From the NCBI GenBank assembly GCA_933228675.1, contig OW121740.1, forward strand, positions 558,001 to 622,000: a stretch of 64,000 bases of DNA, written 5' to 3'. This stretch comes from Stomorhina lunata (Eukaryota; Arthropoda; Insecta; Diptera; Rhiniidae). This document shows, in pieces, positions 24,415 to 37,032 of this stretch. A program made the position numbers and the translations under genes. Position 1 is the stretch's first letter. The number at the start of each line of letters is the position of its first letter. The notes beneath the pieces are model-generated. The model was not told the origin of the DNA. It saw only the letters and a list, made by a program, of their open reading frames with translations, and did not search any database.

Positions 24415-27203
24415 GTCACTAAAAAATCAAACTAACAAAACAAAGTTGCTGTTTGCTTAGGCCGTAGCCTATTATAGGCCACCAGTTTTATAAAAAGCAG
24501 TTAACAAATTTAAGATACTTAAGGAATACAAAGAATTTAATAAATACGAATTATACTTGATACAATTAAAAACTAAATGACTAATAATTTCAAATGTTAC
24601 GGATTTTCAGTATTTATATTTGGTTTGTTTTTTTATAAATGTTTAAAAATAAATAAATATTTAAAAATAAATTTTCATGTAAGTTTAAATGATTAATCAT
24701 TTGAAAACAGCATAAACGTAAACATAAAGATATTTTAAATTTAAAAATTTGTTCTATTCATAAATGAATTATAAAATAATAAAAGGTTTATCGTAGGAAT
24801 TTTATATAAAAAAATTTTTGATTTAGAAGTATCTCATAGCACTATTTTTTTTTGTTTTTAAATTAGGGCATAAATGTTTTTAAAACTATTTCAAAAAAGT
24901 CGTTCAGTTATTTTCAACTCAAATAAAATTATTTAAAGAAACTAGTTTAAAAAATTGAAAAAGAATATAAAAATGTTTATACTTTAAATATTAAGAAAAA
25001 GTATAAATCATAATGCAATTTAATTAAAATTAAATCTGTCACAACTGGCAAACCTTAAAGAAAATAAAGATAGGCAAATTCAAACAAATGGAGCAATCCA
25101 TCGACCCAACCTTTACATTTTAACATCTAAAATAATAAATACCCAACAACAGTCAAGTAGTCATCCCAGTCGATTTTTCTTAAACGAAAGGAAAACCTTC
25201 AACCTCTGTTGTCAGGGTTAATTTACAAAATTTAATTTTTCTTCCCACTCCGGTCCCAGTTTTCTTAGCTTTCTTCTAAAGTACACATTTGAGTTGAGTT
25301 TGTTTTTTTGAGGTTTCCCATTTTTTGGTTCATAAAAAATAGTAAACCCTCATAAATCACCATTGCTGAGTTTGGATTTTCAGAGCTTAAAACACAAAAC
25401 ACATAAATGATGATTATGTAGGTAAAGAGGACTAACTAATTCAAAAGTATCTATAAGAGTGTGTCGTGTACTTTACATTAATAGACCAAAAAACGGCAGA
25501 GAAATCATAATTTTTATGTTTTGCCTTTTGAGGGTCTTTGTTTGTTGTTGTTTTTCTTATTTAATGAAAAGGTGAAAATTTCATTTTCTTATTTAATATT
25601 TTATTAATTTTGCTTGAAAATGCGATTCTCTAAAGGACCCTTCTCTTGACTGTCAGTTATCTTAAGACAAAAAAGTTTACACAAATATTGTTCTATTAAA
25701 AAAAGGGAGGACACCCTTGTATACGTCATTTAAATGAATTTCATTTTCGAAGATCCTTTTTGTCTAACACAAATGCAATAATTTACCCAAAAAAAAAAGT
25801 AAAATAATGTTACCGGTTTTTTGATGGGCACTTGGGGAAATAACTGAGAAATTTAACACCGTCTGCAGTTAATTTTTATAAGCCTTGAAGAAACATCAGA
25901 CTCAGGATGACTCCGTGGTTGTTAGGAGTATGAAGACAACAATAACAAAAATATATTCGCATTGTATATATGTAAGTATATCTAAATATTTCTAATTTTC
26001 AAACAACCCTTAATATGTTTATTCCCATAATAATCTTACTATTCATAATCATCAGCATTACTTGGAAGCACCACCGTCATTATGCTCTTAACTTTTGATT
26101 TCCTAACACTCGTACAAGGATCAGTATAAAAAAAAACAATATGCCTCTACCCGTCGTAGGAATGTTGATGTTGTTTCTAAGACAATATTAATTTTTTTAT
26201 ATTTTAATAAGACTGATAAATGTGTGCAAGACGAAAGCAACATATTGTTGCAAACAACCCTTGTACTCCCTGAAAGCACAACAAATACAAACAAAAAAAA
26301 CACAACATGATAGAAAAACAGCACTTGACTACATGTGACGCTTTTAAGTGGGATTTAGAATAGAAACTTTACTACTTCAGTCGTTTTGTATTTTATATTT
26401 TCCACAAATGTTTTCGACAAGTTTAAAATTTTGAATTTACCAAATTCTAGCATTTGCCCAAACATGAGAGGCTGGCTTTATTTAATAAATTTTATTTGTC
26501 GTAATATCTTTTTAACACTTTCCAACAGCTTTTCCTTACTTTTGTTATACAATTGTTATCTTTGTTATTTAAAAACCCCCCATTTTTCACTTTCATTTGA
26601 ATAAAATTCTCATAAAAAAGCCTTTTTCCATTTTGGCTGCTGCTGCTACGATTTTAAGGAAAATACATTAAAAATTGTGTCTGGCAACAAATACAAAAGA
26701 GGGAAAATAACAGAAAATCTAATTACCATAATATAGTTAAGAACAAATAAACAAAGTACAGAATAAATACTATAATATAATATAATAAGGTTGGATGAGA
26801 AGTCTAGAGTAGACAAATATTTTTGTTTAAAATTATTTTTATAATAATGAACAATAGCAATGGAATTGGTACTTATTTATGTTGTCAGAATTCAACAGAT
26901 GAAAGAGCTGGGGTTGTCTGTGTGAAGAATTATTACACTTCTTGTCCTTAAAGTCATAATCTTATCATATGAATGAGAATTTAAATCTTCAGATACTTAT
27001 AAAAAAGGATAAAGAGATTTTTTGTACAACTTCTAATAAAAAAAAGAGTAAATATCGATTTAACTGAAGTCGTTTGAATTTCCGATTGGACAACAGTTTA
27101 GATTGAGAATAACTCTAACTAGCATGAATACATATTTAATGTCAATATCTTAATAATTTATGCCGTATGTACTATTCTTTTTTTCAATTCTATTGTTTTT
27201 TAA
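24415..27203. other. Intergenic/intronic DNA, no gene seen
   Basis: Very AT-rich. Open frames at 26121-26324 and 26386-26604 are hydrophobic translations of poly-T tracts without family features. Nothing else was recognised. Confidence 0.5.
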
Positions 27204-28702
27204 TATTACTTTGTGCTATATTCGGCTATGCCGAACCTTAAATACCTTTCACCAATGGTATTACAAAAGTAAAGTACATAATGGTCTATTACAAGTATGT
27301 ATGTTTCTGAAGACTGACTTAGGGGAGTCCAACAAAAATACTAATACATGTATATTGATTTTCTGATCTGATAAAGTTTCAAATCTCGATAATAAACACA
27401 GCTTTTAAATGTATGTATGCCCTCATACATTTCATGTTTGGGCGATATATGAATAATACTTTAATTTGTGAATGACCTTGTTTTATATTGGGTCTAAAAC
27501 ATTTTGGAGGTAGATAGAAATACAAACAATTTCAGAAATTACACAACATTGTAACATTTCTTTAAGGTTAGAGGACCGATTAAATAGTTGCTTTAATGAG
27601 AATATGTAGCGGACTTATTTACAAATACGTAAAGGCAATCATAATGTTAAAATTCACTTATTTAAAATATATTTCGGTATGCTGAAATCAAGTTTGATGA
27701 GCTTCTAGATGGCATACCGACATAACTTATATGTATAGGTATTAGATGTTAATAGTTCGTGTTCTACGAAGTACACTATTAAATTGCAACATATAGTTCT
27801 ACTTACAACTGAGGTATAGCCAAAACTCGAAATTCGATGCTAAATTACAATTTTTTTATTTTCTTTTATATTGTATTTTTTAATTTGTATAAAAACCGTC
27901 TTTTTGTTTAAAATTCCACAACTAAGGAATATTATACAGACATGAATTATATATCAGATCTTAGAAAATCATCCAAAGCAAAACGATAAAAATAGGTACA
28001 ATCTGAGATATTGCCAAAACTCTAAATTCGATATCCCAAAAATCACGGAATTTAACAATTAAAAAAAAACTTTTTTGAACTGTATATCAAAGTTTAGGAA
28101 ATCATCCAACGCAACACACTATTGAATTTCATCGAAATCGGTAGATCAATAACTGAGATATCGCCAAAGCAAAAGATATCGATGTACACAAATTGGCATA
28201 TTTAAGAAATTTGTTTTTAAAAAACAATATTTAAAAAAAAATAATTTCAAATTATACATATATCAGATTTTAGAAAATACTTCAACACAACATGATATCA
28301 AATTTTACCAAAATCGGTCTATAAACACCAGAGATATCGCCAAAATTCAAAATTCGATGAGAATTAAAATTTTTTTTTTTTTAAAAACTGTTTTTTAAAA
28401 TTTTTTTTTTAAACGTCATCGAATTTTAGTATTTTAGCGATATCTCGGGTGTTTATGGACCGATTAAATGAAATTAAATAGCGTGCTGCATAGGGAAATT
28501 TCCTAACAAAAAATGGTGTATAATTCGTCTGGGTAAACCCATCAGGAGCTCCACAAACTTGAACAGACAGACAGACGGACATGGCTAAATCGACTCTACT
28601 GGCGATTCTGAGTCGATCGGGGTCTAAGACAAATAATGAAAAAATTACAAACTGAATGACAAACTTATAATACACTTTCACCTATTGGTGAAGGGTATAA
28701 AA
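27204..28702 (-). mobile_element. INE-1/DINE-1-like element, long copy with internal tandem repeats
   Basis: On the minus strand it begins TTATACCCTTCACCAATAGG near 28700, then a TATTATAAGTTTGT block, GAGTCGATTTAGCCATGTCC and GTCTGTCTGTCTG. It ends near 27204 with the TTCGGC-ATA-GCCGAA hairpin. Between lie repeated modules containing ATCGGT and GATATCGCCAAA (about 27812, 28012, 28164 and 28334 on the + strand), giving a length of 1.5 kb, longer than the ~0.6-0.8 kb of the other copies. The arrangement of subterminal inverted repeats, internal tandem repeats and terminal hairpin fits the DINE-1/Helentron class. Confidence 0.72.
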
Positions 28703-31700
28703 ATTAGAATACAACTTTTAATAAAAAAGCAACACATTTTATTTATCATTTACAAATTTTTCGTTGTATCTAAAATTTTACGGTTTTCATTAAGTTATTT
28801 CCTTCTCATGTAAAGTAAAAAAAAAATCTAGTTAGGCCTTTTTATATTAAGTAAGGTGTATTACGTAAGGCCCTATGCTCCACTGGGAGTCAAGGATAAC
28901 AGAAGAAGGTGTATTTAGTTTTTTATCGTCAACTACTAAAATAATTCTAATATTTTTCTTAACAAAAAAATCAAGAATAAGCGATTTACGATTGAATTTA
29001 TAAATAACAAACAAAATGGAAAACCTATAATACCCCCTATACCAATAATGAAGCGAATAACAATAAATGGTGAAAGTACGTGAATGTTTAGTATATGTCA
29101 TATGTTTACTTTCCAACAAAAATACTAACTCTTTTCGCCTTCGATCACTTTTTTCTACAAAGTTTGTATTCGTGACATAAATAAATTTACTTTTACTTTA
29201 CTAGGATACGTACATTTGTATTTGTATTTCTGTGGGTAAAAATATGTTACATCTTTTTAAAACTTTGACAGGGTTTTAAGTTAGTATTTTACTTTCGCTG
29301 TTTAAGTTTTTGTTTTATTTTCTATTGCCATGAAAACCAAAGTAACAAAACACATTTGCATAATTAAGACGCAGTATATCCATCTACAGAATTTATTTTT
29401 AAACGCAATTACCTTTAGAAAAAGTTAAAAATAAAAACAAACTCCTACACGAACTCTTGCTAATACTTAATAATATGTTTAAAGATTATTTAATAAAATT
29501 TTAAAGAACTTGAAATTTGTTGTCAACACGTACATATAAAATCACCGCCGAAATGCTCAACGACAATGACAAGAATATTATCCTTAATGCAAATATTGGT
29601 AACGGCAACCAACAATAAATACAAACTTTCAAATTTGTCAATGTGTATATGGAAAAGTATATGTGAATGTGTGTTTGTGTGAGAGCTTGAAAGTTGATAT
29701 CACAACACTTACACACTTAAAACAATGAATGCATAATAATAAAAAGGATAACAATATAATCAGCTTAATGAGTAGATTTTAAGTCAGCTTTACACTTCTG
29801 CCACACATGTATATTTGTGTACAAATACTACACATACTCATATTCATAAGGATGCTCACATGAACCAGGAAATAATATTGAAAGTTCAAAAATAAATTTC
29901 CTGTAGAAAAGAACTTACCAGAAGTGCAAGACAATTTGGTGGATGTTCCTAATACACATACATATGTATATACATATGTATATCCTTATGTACGTACATA
30001 TATATGTATACATATACTCATAACTCCCGGTGTTGTTTTAAATTCTGGTGTTGCAGTTGTTCCTGTTGTTGTGATGAGCTTTACTGAATTAACTTGAAAA
30101 TCTTATAATGAACACTTTCAGTCATTTTAAAGTTGCTGTATAATTTCCTCATGTTCGCATGTCCGTCTTCGCGTATGATTGTATGTCTGTCTGGTTTATT
30201 GTAATATTATTTTTATTATCGTTGTAAGGAGCGATTTTTCAACAATGATTTACCAAAATGAAGTGCTATAAAATCTCAATAATAATAGCACATGGAAACA
30301 ATGGCAAACATTCAAAATAACATTGTACGTGACGTGAAATTTCCTTTGGTTTGTTGGAGTGTATCTTAAAAAATATTGAAAATAACATTAAACTGAAATG
30401 TCACAACAACCGCCATCCCCACCACCACAGCCACCTTACAGTTCATCCATCTGCACAGGGACTCATTCAAAGATAGATGTACATACAAATAATATTTATG
30501 TACTCGTATGTACATTTATGTACATCACTAAGTACAAACTTAATACGATTGTTATATTTAATCTGTTATCCTTCTTTTGCCATCATGTGTGTGTAATGAA
30601 AATCATGGTTGGCAACATCTGCTTTTTATGATATCTACTTACGTAGTTTAAGATACGCTGCATCAGGCTAGCACATACATATGTACATCGTACAAACATA
30701 CAAATTTGACAAATTGGATCAAAAAATATTTATGCTATTTGAACTTTGAAGCTTACAGAATTACATAGTATTTAAAAAGATTAAAACTTTTTAGTTGAGT
30801 TTAAAAAATTCAAAAAATATTGCAAAAATCAATTGGCAAATAACAAATTATTTAATGAACTGAAAATCACTAACAACATTACAAGCGTATGAGTAAAAAC
30901 TTTAATTGAGTATACTTGACAAAACAAAAAATATTACTCATACGCTGACATGGCAAAACATAAACACATACATATGCAAATACAAATATAACTAAAAATT
31001 GTATATTTCTTAGATTTTATTTCTATTCTAAAAACAACAAAAAAATAATTGTCAACTTAATAGACAGTTCCACAAAGCGAAAAAGCTACTTGTCAAATAA
31101 ATAAATATGTACATGAGAAAACAACAAAATAATGCACTAGACCCTCGACACAACAAACACAACTGTCATACAATTTCATTCAATGCAAATTGACGGCGTC
31201 AAAACACTTGAGCGTATAATGGAGGCAAATTATATCAAAAATTGCGCACAATTCAGCACGTCATTGCTATGAACAGCAAGCAAATGATGCGTAGGTCTGG
31301 TTCCATGGAAAGCCATAACAATGACAATAGCTGCAATATTGCTGCTGATGACAATAATAATGATGATCATGATTATGATAATACTGACAATGACGCTGAT
31401 TGTAATTGTGATGAACAGACTACTCAGATGCTGATATTATTGTGAACAGCGGAAGTTAAAAATAATTTTTTATTGCTAAAACATCTCCTTCATCTCATCT
31501 CCAATGAATAAATGCAACTTTTGCTGCATTCAAATGAGATGGGACGATGGGATGCTTATGTTTAGCAGTTTGTCAGTTTGTCAGTTTGCCACTGTTCTGA
31601 TTGGTCCTCTGTATCAGGCGTTCTAATGATTTATATACAATAAAAATAAAACAGAAATATTTATGTATATATAAAAAAGAATGATTTAATTTTGTCAAGG

Positions 31701-33499
31701 TGACGATAGAGGAAACACAAACAACAAAATACCAGCTATAGCAGCCCCAGCATCAGACACAAAAGACAATTATTTTTTCGAGAGTTAAGTACATACGTAA
31801 ACACACTTTCCCAAATAAGTTTGCAAACATATATATGTATTTATTTAATCTTCAATTTACGCGATGAATAGCATCAACAATTCCCTATTATTGTCATCAT
31901 TGCATCCTTGGATCTTTACAATATGTATCTCGCTATTCATTCATCCATCCATACTTGTCTCTGGGGCATAAACAACATTTTGCAATGAACTATAACAGGA
32001 ACACTATTCGGTCGGTCGGTCGGTCGGTTGGTTGGTTGGTTGGTTGGTTCGTTGTTTGGTAGCTTTGTCTGTTTTTTATGCTTATTGCGAATAATTTGCA
32101 ATCAACTTGCACTTGCCTAAAGTCAAGGCATCTTTTCTTTTATGTTGATTTTTTTTTTTTTGCTTTTTTAATTTTCTCATATCGCTCAACGCTGGCACAT
32201 GCTGCACTAACTAACATGACTGCATTGTAGAATGTCATTGTCATCACAGGATGGGTGTCCTCTTTTGTTTTTTTATTTTTTGGTCTCATTTTAATTCTAG
32301 TTTTAGTTTTGCGTGTTGTTTAACTTTGTTCCTGAAAATCAATTTAAGTTGATTCTTTTGTTTTCCGTTTTACACTTCAATACACTTCACTACGCTCGAC
32401 TTGGAAGGAATCTTAAAGATGCCAATGTTGGCAACATTCACAATATACTCGTACATATACAAACTGAGTCCATGCCATCGCCATCATCATCATCATCATC
32501 AGTATCAACAACTGTTAACATACTAGTACATACCCAAACTATGATGCCTAAGAAAGGAGCTCGCGCTCTTTGATATTGCACTACTTTTGAGTACCTTCAT
32601 ACATATACACACGTACATACATACTCGTACATAGATATTATGTTAGTATATTTGTATGTCAGGTTGTCTGACATATCCAGTGTGATGACTGTCGGTCTGT
32701 CCGTCGGTGTAAGTATAAAGGCAACTGAGCGCCTGTTTATGTGTATGATGCATACGAATACATCCTGTAAAGGAATTTTTATGAGCTGCCATTGTTGCAG
32801 TTGCATCTTGAACTTTAGTTGCTAGTTTAAATACTATGCCAAACATTCCTTTCTTGTTGTTCATTTTACTTTTCATTCTTTTTTTTTTTTCATTTCTCTG
32901 TTTTATAAGATCTATTGTAATAATGTCCTTGGCATTATTATATCTACAGTCAAGTCAACTTTAGTCAACTCTCTAGACTGTAAGTATATTGAAATGGGAT
33001 TGTTCCTTATTTTTATTTTTCGTAACATCGACAGTATTATTACTAGTCTCGTGTTGTTAGGGAATATCGTTTTATATGACATCATACGAGTAGAAATAGA
33101 CTTTATCTATCAAAGTGTAAATACAGATAATTCTTAAAGATATTCATACGTTGCACATGAAGTCGACTATTCTCTTTATTGAAGTGATGACGAGTTGACG
33201 ACTTCTGAGAATTGGCAAAAGGTAGACATTCTAAAGAATTCTTAATGCAATTGCAAATAACCACAACAAAAGCAAAAAATGTTTATGAAACTATGGAAAA
33301 TACAACAAAAAAAATCAATTGTGTTGTTAGGTAATATTTCCGTTTGGTTGATATTGGAAAAGTAAACAGCCAACAGGAATTTCATTACAAATTTTTAATA
33401 TATTCATAACAAATTAGTCTGAACTATGCAAAATGACAAAGACCCTGAAAAATATAACTTAAACATTAGCTTATAAGTTTATATACAAAATATATATAT
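28703..33499. other. Intergenic/intronic DNA with microsatellites, no firm gene
   Basis: Holds a 41-base segment (28869-28909) also found near 49962-50004 in reverse, short (ATC)n near 32469-32500, a CGGT/TGGT array at 32009-32050 and GATAAT-rich low complexity at 31320-31400. A proline-rich frame at 30398 and an asparagine/aspartate-rich frame at 31242-31445 were considered and not accepted as genes. Confidence 0.4.
32009..32050 (+). repeat. Tetranucleotide microsatellite (GGTC)n then (GGTT)n
   Basis: About five GGTC repeats run directly into about five or six GGTT repeats. The two differ by one transition, so one probably arose from the other. Confidence 0.9.
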
Positions 33500-34023
33500 T
33501 AAAGAGAATAAATCAAAGAATTAGCTACCGTAACCACACGAACAAAATTTTTTGAATAAGACATAAATAAAAGAATAGTACAACTGACAACTAGAATGGA
33601 TTTATTGGACATTTACTTTCGAATTATAATCGAGTATTTCGGCTTAAACTTTTCTATTTAATAAAAATGTATTCAAATACAATTAAAAAGTTAGTGTCAA
33701 ATGACAAATCTAAATGCACGTTTTTATATTTTATTTCATTTTATCATTCTCCACCGACTATGATAATTTCCTCTCAATTGTTGACTACGGTTTCCCACTT
33801 GATCATATTTTCTCTCCTATGAATTCGATATTTTGAGAGTAAAATTGTTTTAAAATTTAAATTGATAAGAGAAAGAGGGAGAGAGTTCCCATATTGAAAC
33901 CTAACAAAAAAAATATGTTTGACTCAAGTGAATAGAAGCTAACGCTTTTAGTTGTGAGTTTAAAGTTGTCAGAATACAATACTATTGACAAACAAACCTT
34001 TCAGAAAAAAAGAAAAATAAATT
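33500..34023 (+). promoter_or_regulatory. Upstream region of the lipocalin gene
   Basis: This AT-rich stretch must hold the promoter and 5' UTR if transcription starts close to the ATG at 34024. No clear TATA box at a fixed distance from an initiator can be singled out. A pyrimidine-rich CAAACCTTTCAG ends just 20 bases before the ATG and could be the acceptor of a 5' UTR intron, in which case the promoter lies further upstream. A short purine tract (GAGAAAGAGGGAGAGAG-like) near 33865-33885 resembles a GAGA-type site. All of this is inference. Confidence 0.25.
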
Positions 34024-34806
34024 ATGAATAATCATTACGTTCTTATCAATACTAGTATATTAATCGCTATATTTTCTGTAGCTGATTGCGTTTTTTGGAG
34101 TTGTTATGACAATGGTACCGCTTTACCGGTTGTACCGAGACTGGTATAGAAGAATTCGATTGACTATTTCCTAATAATTATCATAAAACCGTTTTGAATT
34201 TAAGGTGGCTGGGGATTGGTACGAGATTGCCCGTATACCCAGCAGTGATGTACCCGCCTGTTTAAAGGTAATAGCACCCGATACTCAGGTGGATGGGAAT
34301 TATACATTACAACTGGATTACATAAATAACGTAAACAACGGTTGGGAACCAACTCAGGAAACTTTGGTATTTCCTTGGAGTGAAGCCAGAAAAGGTCAAT
34401 TTAATTTAAAATATACCGACGGAAGTATAAGCATAACTTTGAGATTCAAATATTTGGGCAGTATAATGGGATATACTGTCGTTTGTGGTTACTCAGACTT
34501 TGCACCCGGCTTGTCCATCATGCGTATTCTGAGTAGAGAGAGGCTAGTGAATGACACTGTTAAGGCAGAGATTAATGCGCTTGCAAATGAGAAAAATATA
34601 AATCTTTCACAATTGACTTGGGTTGAACAGGACGAAAAAAAGTAAGTAAAGTCAAGTAAACCTTTTGTCCTAAAATTAATTCGAATTCGCAATTGTTTGA
34701 ATCGTTAAATTTTCTTTATGTTTTTAGATGCAATGGAACCGGCGCTTTGTCTACTTTCACTATAGGAATATTGTTATTTATTTATTTATTACAAAATGTT
34801 TTATAG
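34024..34806 (+). CDS. Lipocalin (apolipoprotein D/Lazarillo-like), three exons, possible GPI-anchored
   Basis: Exons 34024-34143, 34205-34641 and 34728-34806 join in frame into 211 residues. Intron 1 is 61 nt (GTATAG donor, TTTAAG acceptor, a CTAAT branch-like site). Intron 2 is 86 nt (perfect GTAAGT donor, TTTTTAG acceptor). Residues 5-19 form a signal-peptide core, with likely cleavage near residues 19-22. The hallmark lipocalin GxW motif is GDWYEIAR at residues 43-50. A VVCGYSDF segment (132-139) fits conserved region 2, and IMRILSRER (145-153) fits region 3. Cysteines at 22, 27, 59, 134 and 187 suit the two-disulphide pattern of ApoD-type lipocalins plus one extra. Five NxS/T sequons lie at N30, N72, N156, N173 and N188. 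The tail (about 192-211) is hydrophobic and follows small residues, as in a GPI-attachment signal. Family members carry small hydrophobic ligands outside the cell. The ligand and orthologue cannot be told from sequence. The ATG is the first in frame ahead of the signal peptide. No other gene is adjacent. Confidence 0.9.
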
Positions 34807-34826
34807 AATAATTTATTGGTATAAGT

Positions 34827-34832
34827 AATAAA
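34827..34832 (+). terminator. Polyadenylation signal of the lipocalin gene
   Basis: A canonical AATAAA hexamer lies 20 bases after the TAG stop codon of the lipocalin gene, giving a very short 3' UTR if used. The flanking DNA is AT-rich, so other AATAAA copies occur by chance, but this is the first downstream of the stop and is well placed. Confidence 0.6.
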
Positions 34833-35712
34833 TGCTTATCTTTTTTATATGAACAGGGATGGGTAATTAAAATTTTAAAATATATAGTGTAAATAATATT
34901 TATACTTATTGAATACCATTAAAATAGAACAAAACAAATTTTAAAACAAACAATTTTTTCTATTTAGGTATTTTTTGTCACTTGATTAAATACATAAAAT
35001 TGGTAGTCAAAATTAATTTTAAGTCATGATTGTTATCTTACAAAAAAAAGCGTAGCAATAAAACTTAACGGATATAATTAATAAAAGTAAACAATTTTAT
35101 AATATTTAAACTTTTGTTTTATCAATTTCTTTACTATAGGCTTACACTAATTAATTTAAATTGCGTATACAAAGGCAAACATTTTATAAAATAATAACAA
35201 TTAAAGAATATTTTGTGGCAAAAATGTTTTAAAAACGTTCTTTAGAAAACAACGCGAAACTAAAGAATTTCTAAAATAATGAATTTCACATTCACAATTT
35301 TCTTTTATTTTCATCATAAAAAGCCCTACAGCGTTAGACGTTTAAAACCCTACTGAGTCTGATAAAACGAAATTCTTTTCTTAAAGGCCTCTCTTGTTTA
35401 CATGAGAAAACAATTCAATGAGTAAATAATTTTTTTTTGAGAACTGACTCTCCCAATTAGATTTTTAAGAGAGCGATTTAAATAAAGAGACAAATGGATA
35501 ACAAGAGCACGCATAATAATTTTGTATGCTGAAACATGTTTCTAAGCAATTGTGGATTCTAATTGGAATGTATATAAACATTTCACCTCAATGTCTGGTC
35601 ACATTAAGAAAAATTAAATCGAAGATTCAAATTATTTTGCACACAATATACATATGCTGGTGTACGGCAGAAAAATGTTTAAAATTTATAATTCCAGATC
35701 CAAATAAACATA
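34833..35712. other. Intergenic DNA downstream of the lipocalin gene, no gene seen
   Basis: AT-rich with no coding features. The + frame at 35526-35771 runs into the left end of the Tc1/mariner-type element and is not a gene. Confidence 0.5.
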
Positions 35713-37032
35713 CATATGGACAAAAATTAAACAGTTCTTATTCCTTTGAAACCGACTTTCAACTCGAATAATTTTTGTACCCTTGGGAGTTCGGAAAATC
35801 TAATTACAGATCTTAGTAGCGCAAGTTTGCGCTTCTAAGCGTAATTGGCATGCAAATTCAACAAATTGTTAAAAAATCGATTGAAGCATTCAAGTTTTTC
35901 TTCGTTTTAACATTTGGACCCAAGTCGTTGTTCTACAAAACAGACCCCACACTTAGGGGATGAATCCATATTCATCTAAATTTTAATTTCGTAATTTTAA
36001 TACTACTTAATGGCTGCCAAAATTTGAAGCTCGTTTTCGCCACTTTTTAATTTTTTCGCATAGTTTTCGCATGGTTTTCGCCTCAAAGAATTTTGATATA
36101 TATATCGTAAATATGCTCCAGATAGGTATAACATATGACAGGTGTAAATGACGAAAACTTGAGCGTAAATTTTTCTAAATACCGGTTTTTCATGGACCAC
36201 ATTCGCAAATATGAATGAAAATTTCCAAACTATACCGAGTTTTTTGCCATTTAGCATGTAAAAACAAAAGCGCACCAAAAAATCATTGTTTGCTAAAATT
36301 TTATGAAGATTTTGAAAATCGTGCAAAAAAGTTTATATTGGTTTAAATGGTTTTAGATTGCAAACTGAGACAAAATCACATAAGTCAAGAAAGCGATGTC
36401 ATTTATAACCGATTTGCATCAAAAGTTTGTCAAAAATCTCTTTATTAACTGAGAACGCGAAGGTTTTATCTAAAAACATTTTAAAGAAGCACATCGCGAA
36501 TTTAGCTCAAAATTGATTAGGAATGGTCTTAAAACTATTCTTTATAAGGATTAACGATTTGATGGACCAAACAAGAATTTTATATTTAAAAAATATATGA
36601 ATCTATTAAAAATTACATTTAAATAAAAAATTCTTTTAAATTAAATTTGTCCATAAATTAAGGCAGCAGAATTTCACTAAGACTCACATTTTGTCAAATT
36701 TCGCGAAAATCGCGGTTAAAAAAATTTATTTATTTCTTCGTGTTAAGGAATATATAAATTACCATGAAACGACAGAACACCTGAAAATATATAAGTTGTG
36801 TCAAAACCAACATAAAACTAATAAAAATAAAATAGTTTTTAATTTTTTTTAGAAAATTTTGTTTTAACCGTCATAACTTATGCGCGCATCGCGTAAAGAA
36901 ATTAACGCGAACGGATTTTACATTCACAAAGCTCTCTTAATAGCACCCCAACAAAAATTTAGTGTGCGATCAAAAAATTTTTTGAATTTTTTTAATTCCG
37001 AAAATTAAAACTATTTGATTTTTGTCCATATG
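35713..37032 (+). mobile_element. Degenerate Tc1/mariner-type element, copy 2, complete ends
   Basis: The left terminus CATATGGACAAAAATTAAAC and the reverse complement of the right terminus CATATGGACAAAAATCAAAT agree at about 22 of 25 positions. TA is directly outside each end (35711-35712 and 37033-37034). The 1320-bp length and TA duplication are typical for full-length Tc1/mariner elements. No transposase frame survives: the longest open frame is on the minus strand (36003-36326) and shows no D,D-34D/E signature. A second, right-truncated copy is at 23170-24300. Confidence 0.75.

Noticed and set aside
28409..28681. Minus-strand 90-codon frame with SRVDLAMSVCLSV
   Set aside because: That phrase is the chance translation of the GAGTCGATTTAGCCATGTCC block of the INE-1-like element; such frames recur with the repeat and do not mark a gene.
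30398..30631. Proline-rich frame starting MSQQPPSPPPQPP
   Set aside because: A short CCA/CCG run in otherwise repetitive non-coding sequence; the rest of the frame is CATA-repeat translation and there is no donor or domain support.
31242..31445. Asn/Asp-rich frame as a coding exon
   Set aside because: It comes from GAT/AAT low-complexity DNA, and the apparent acceptor lacks a pyrimidine tract.
34489..34692. Minus-strand open frame over the lipocalin exon
   Set aside because: It is the antisense shadow of lipocalin exon 2, which has clear family motifs and splice sites on the + strand.
36003..36326. Minus-strand 107-codon frame in the Tc1/mariner-type element as a transposase
   Set aside because: It shows no helix-turn-helix or D,D-34D/E pattern, and the equivalent frame in the other copy is broken.
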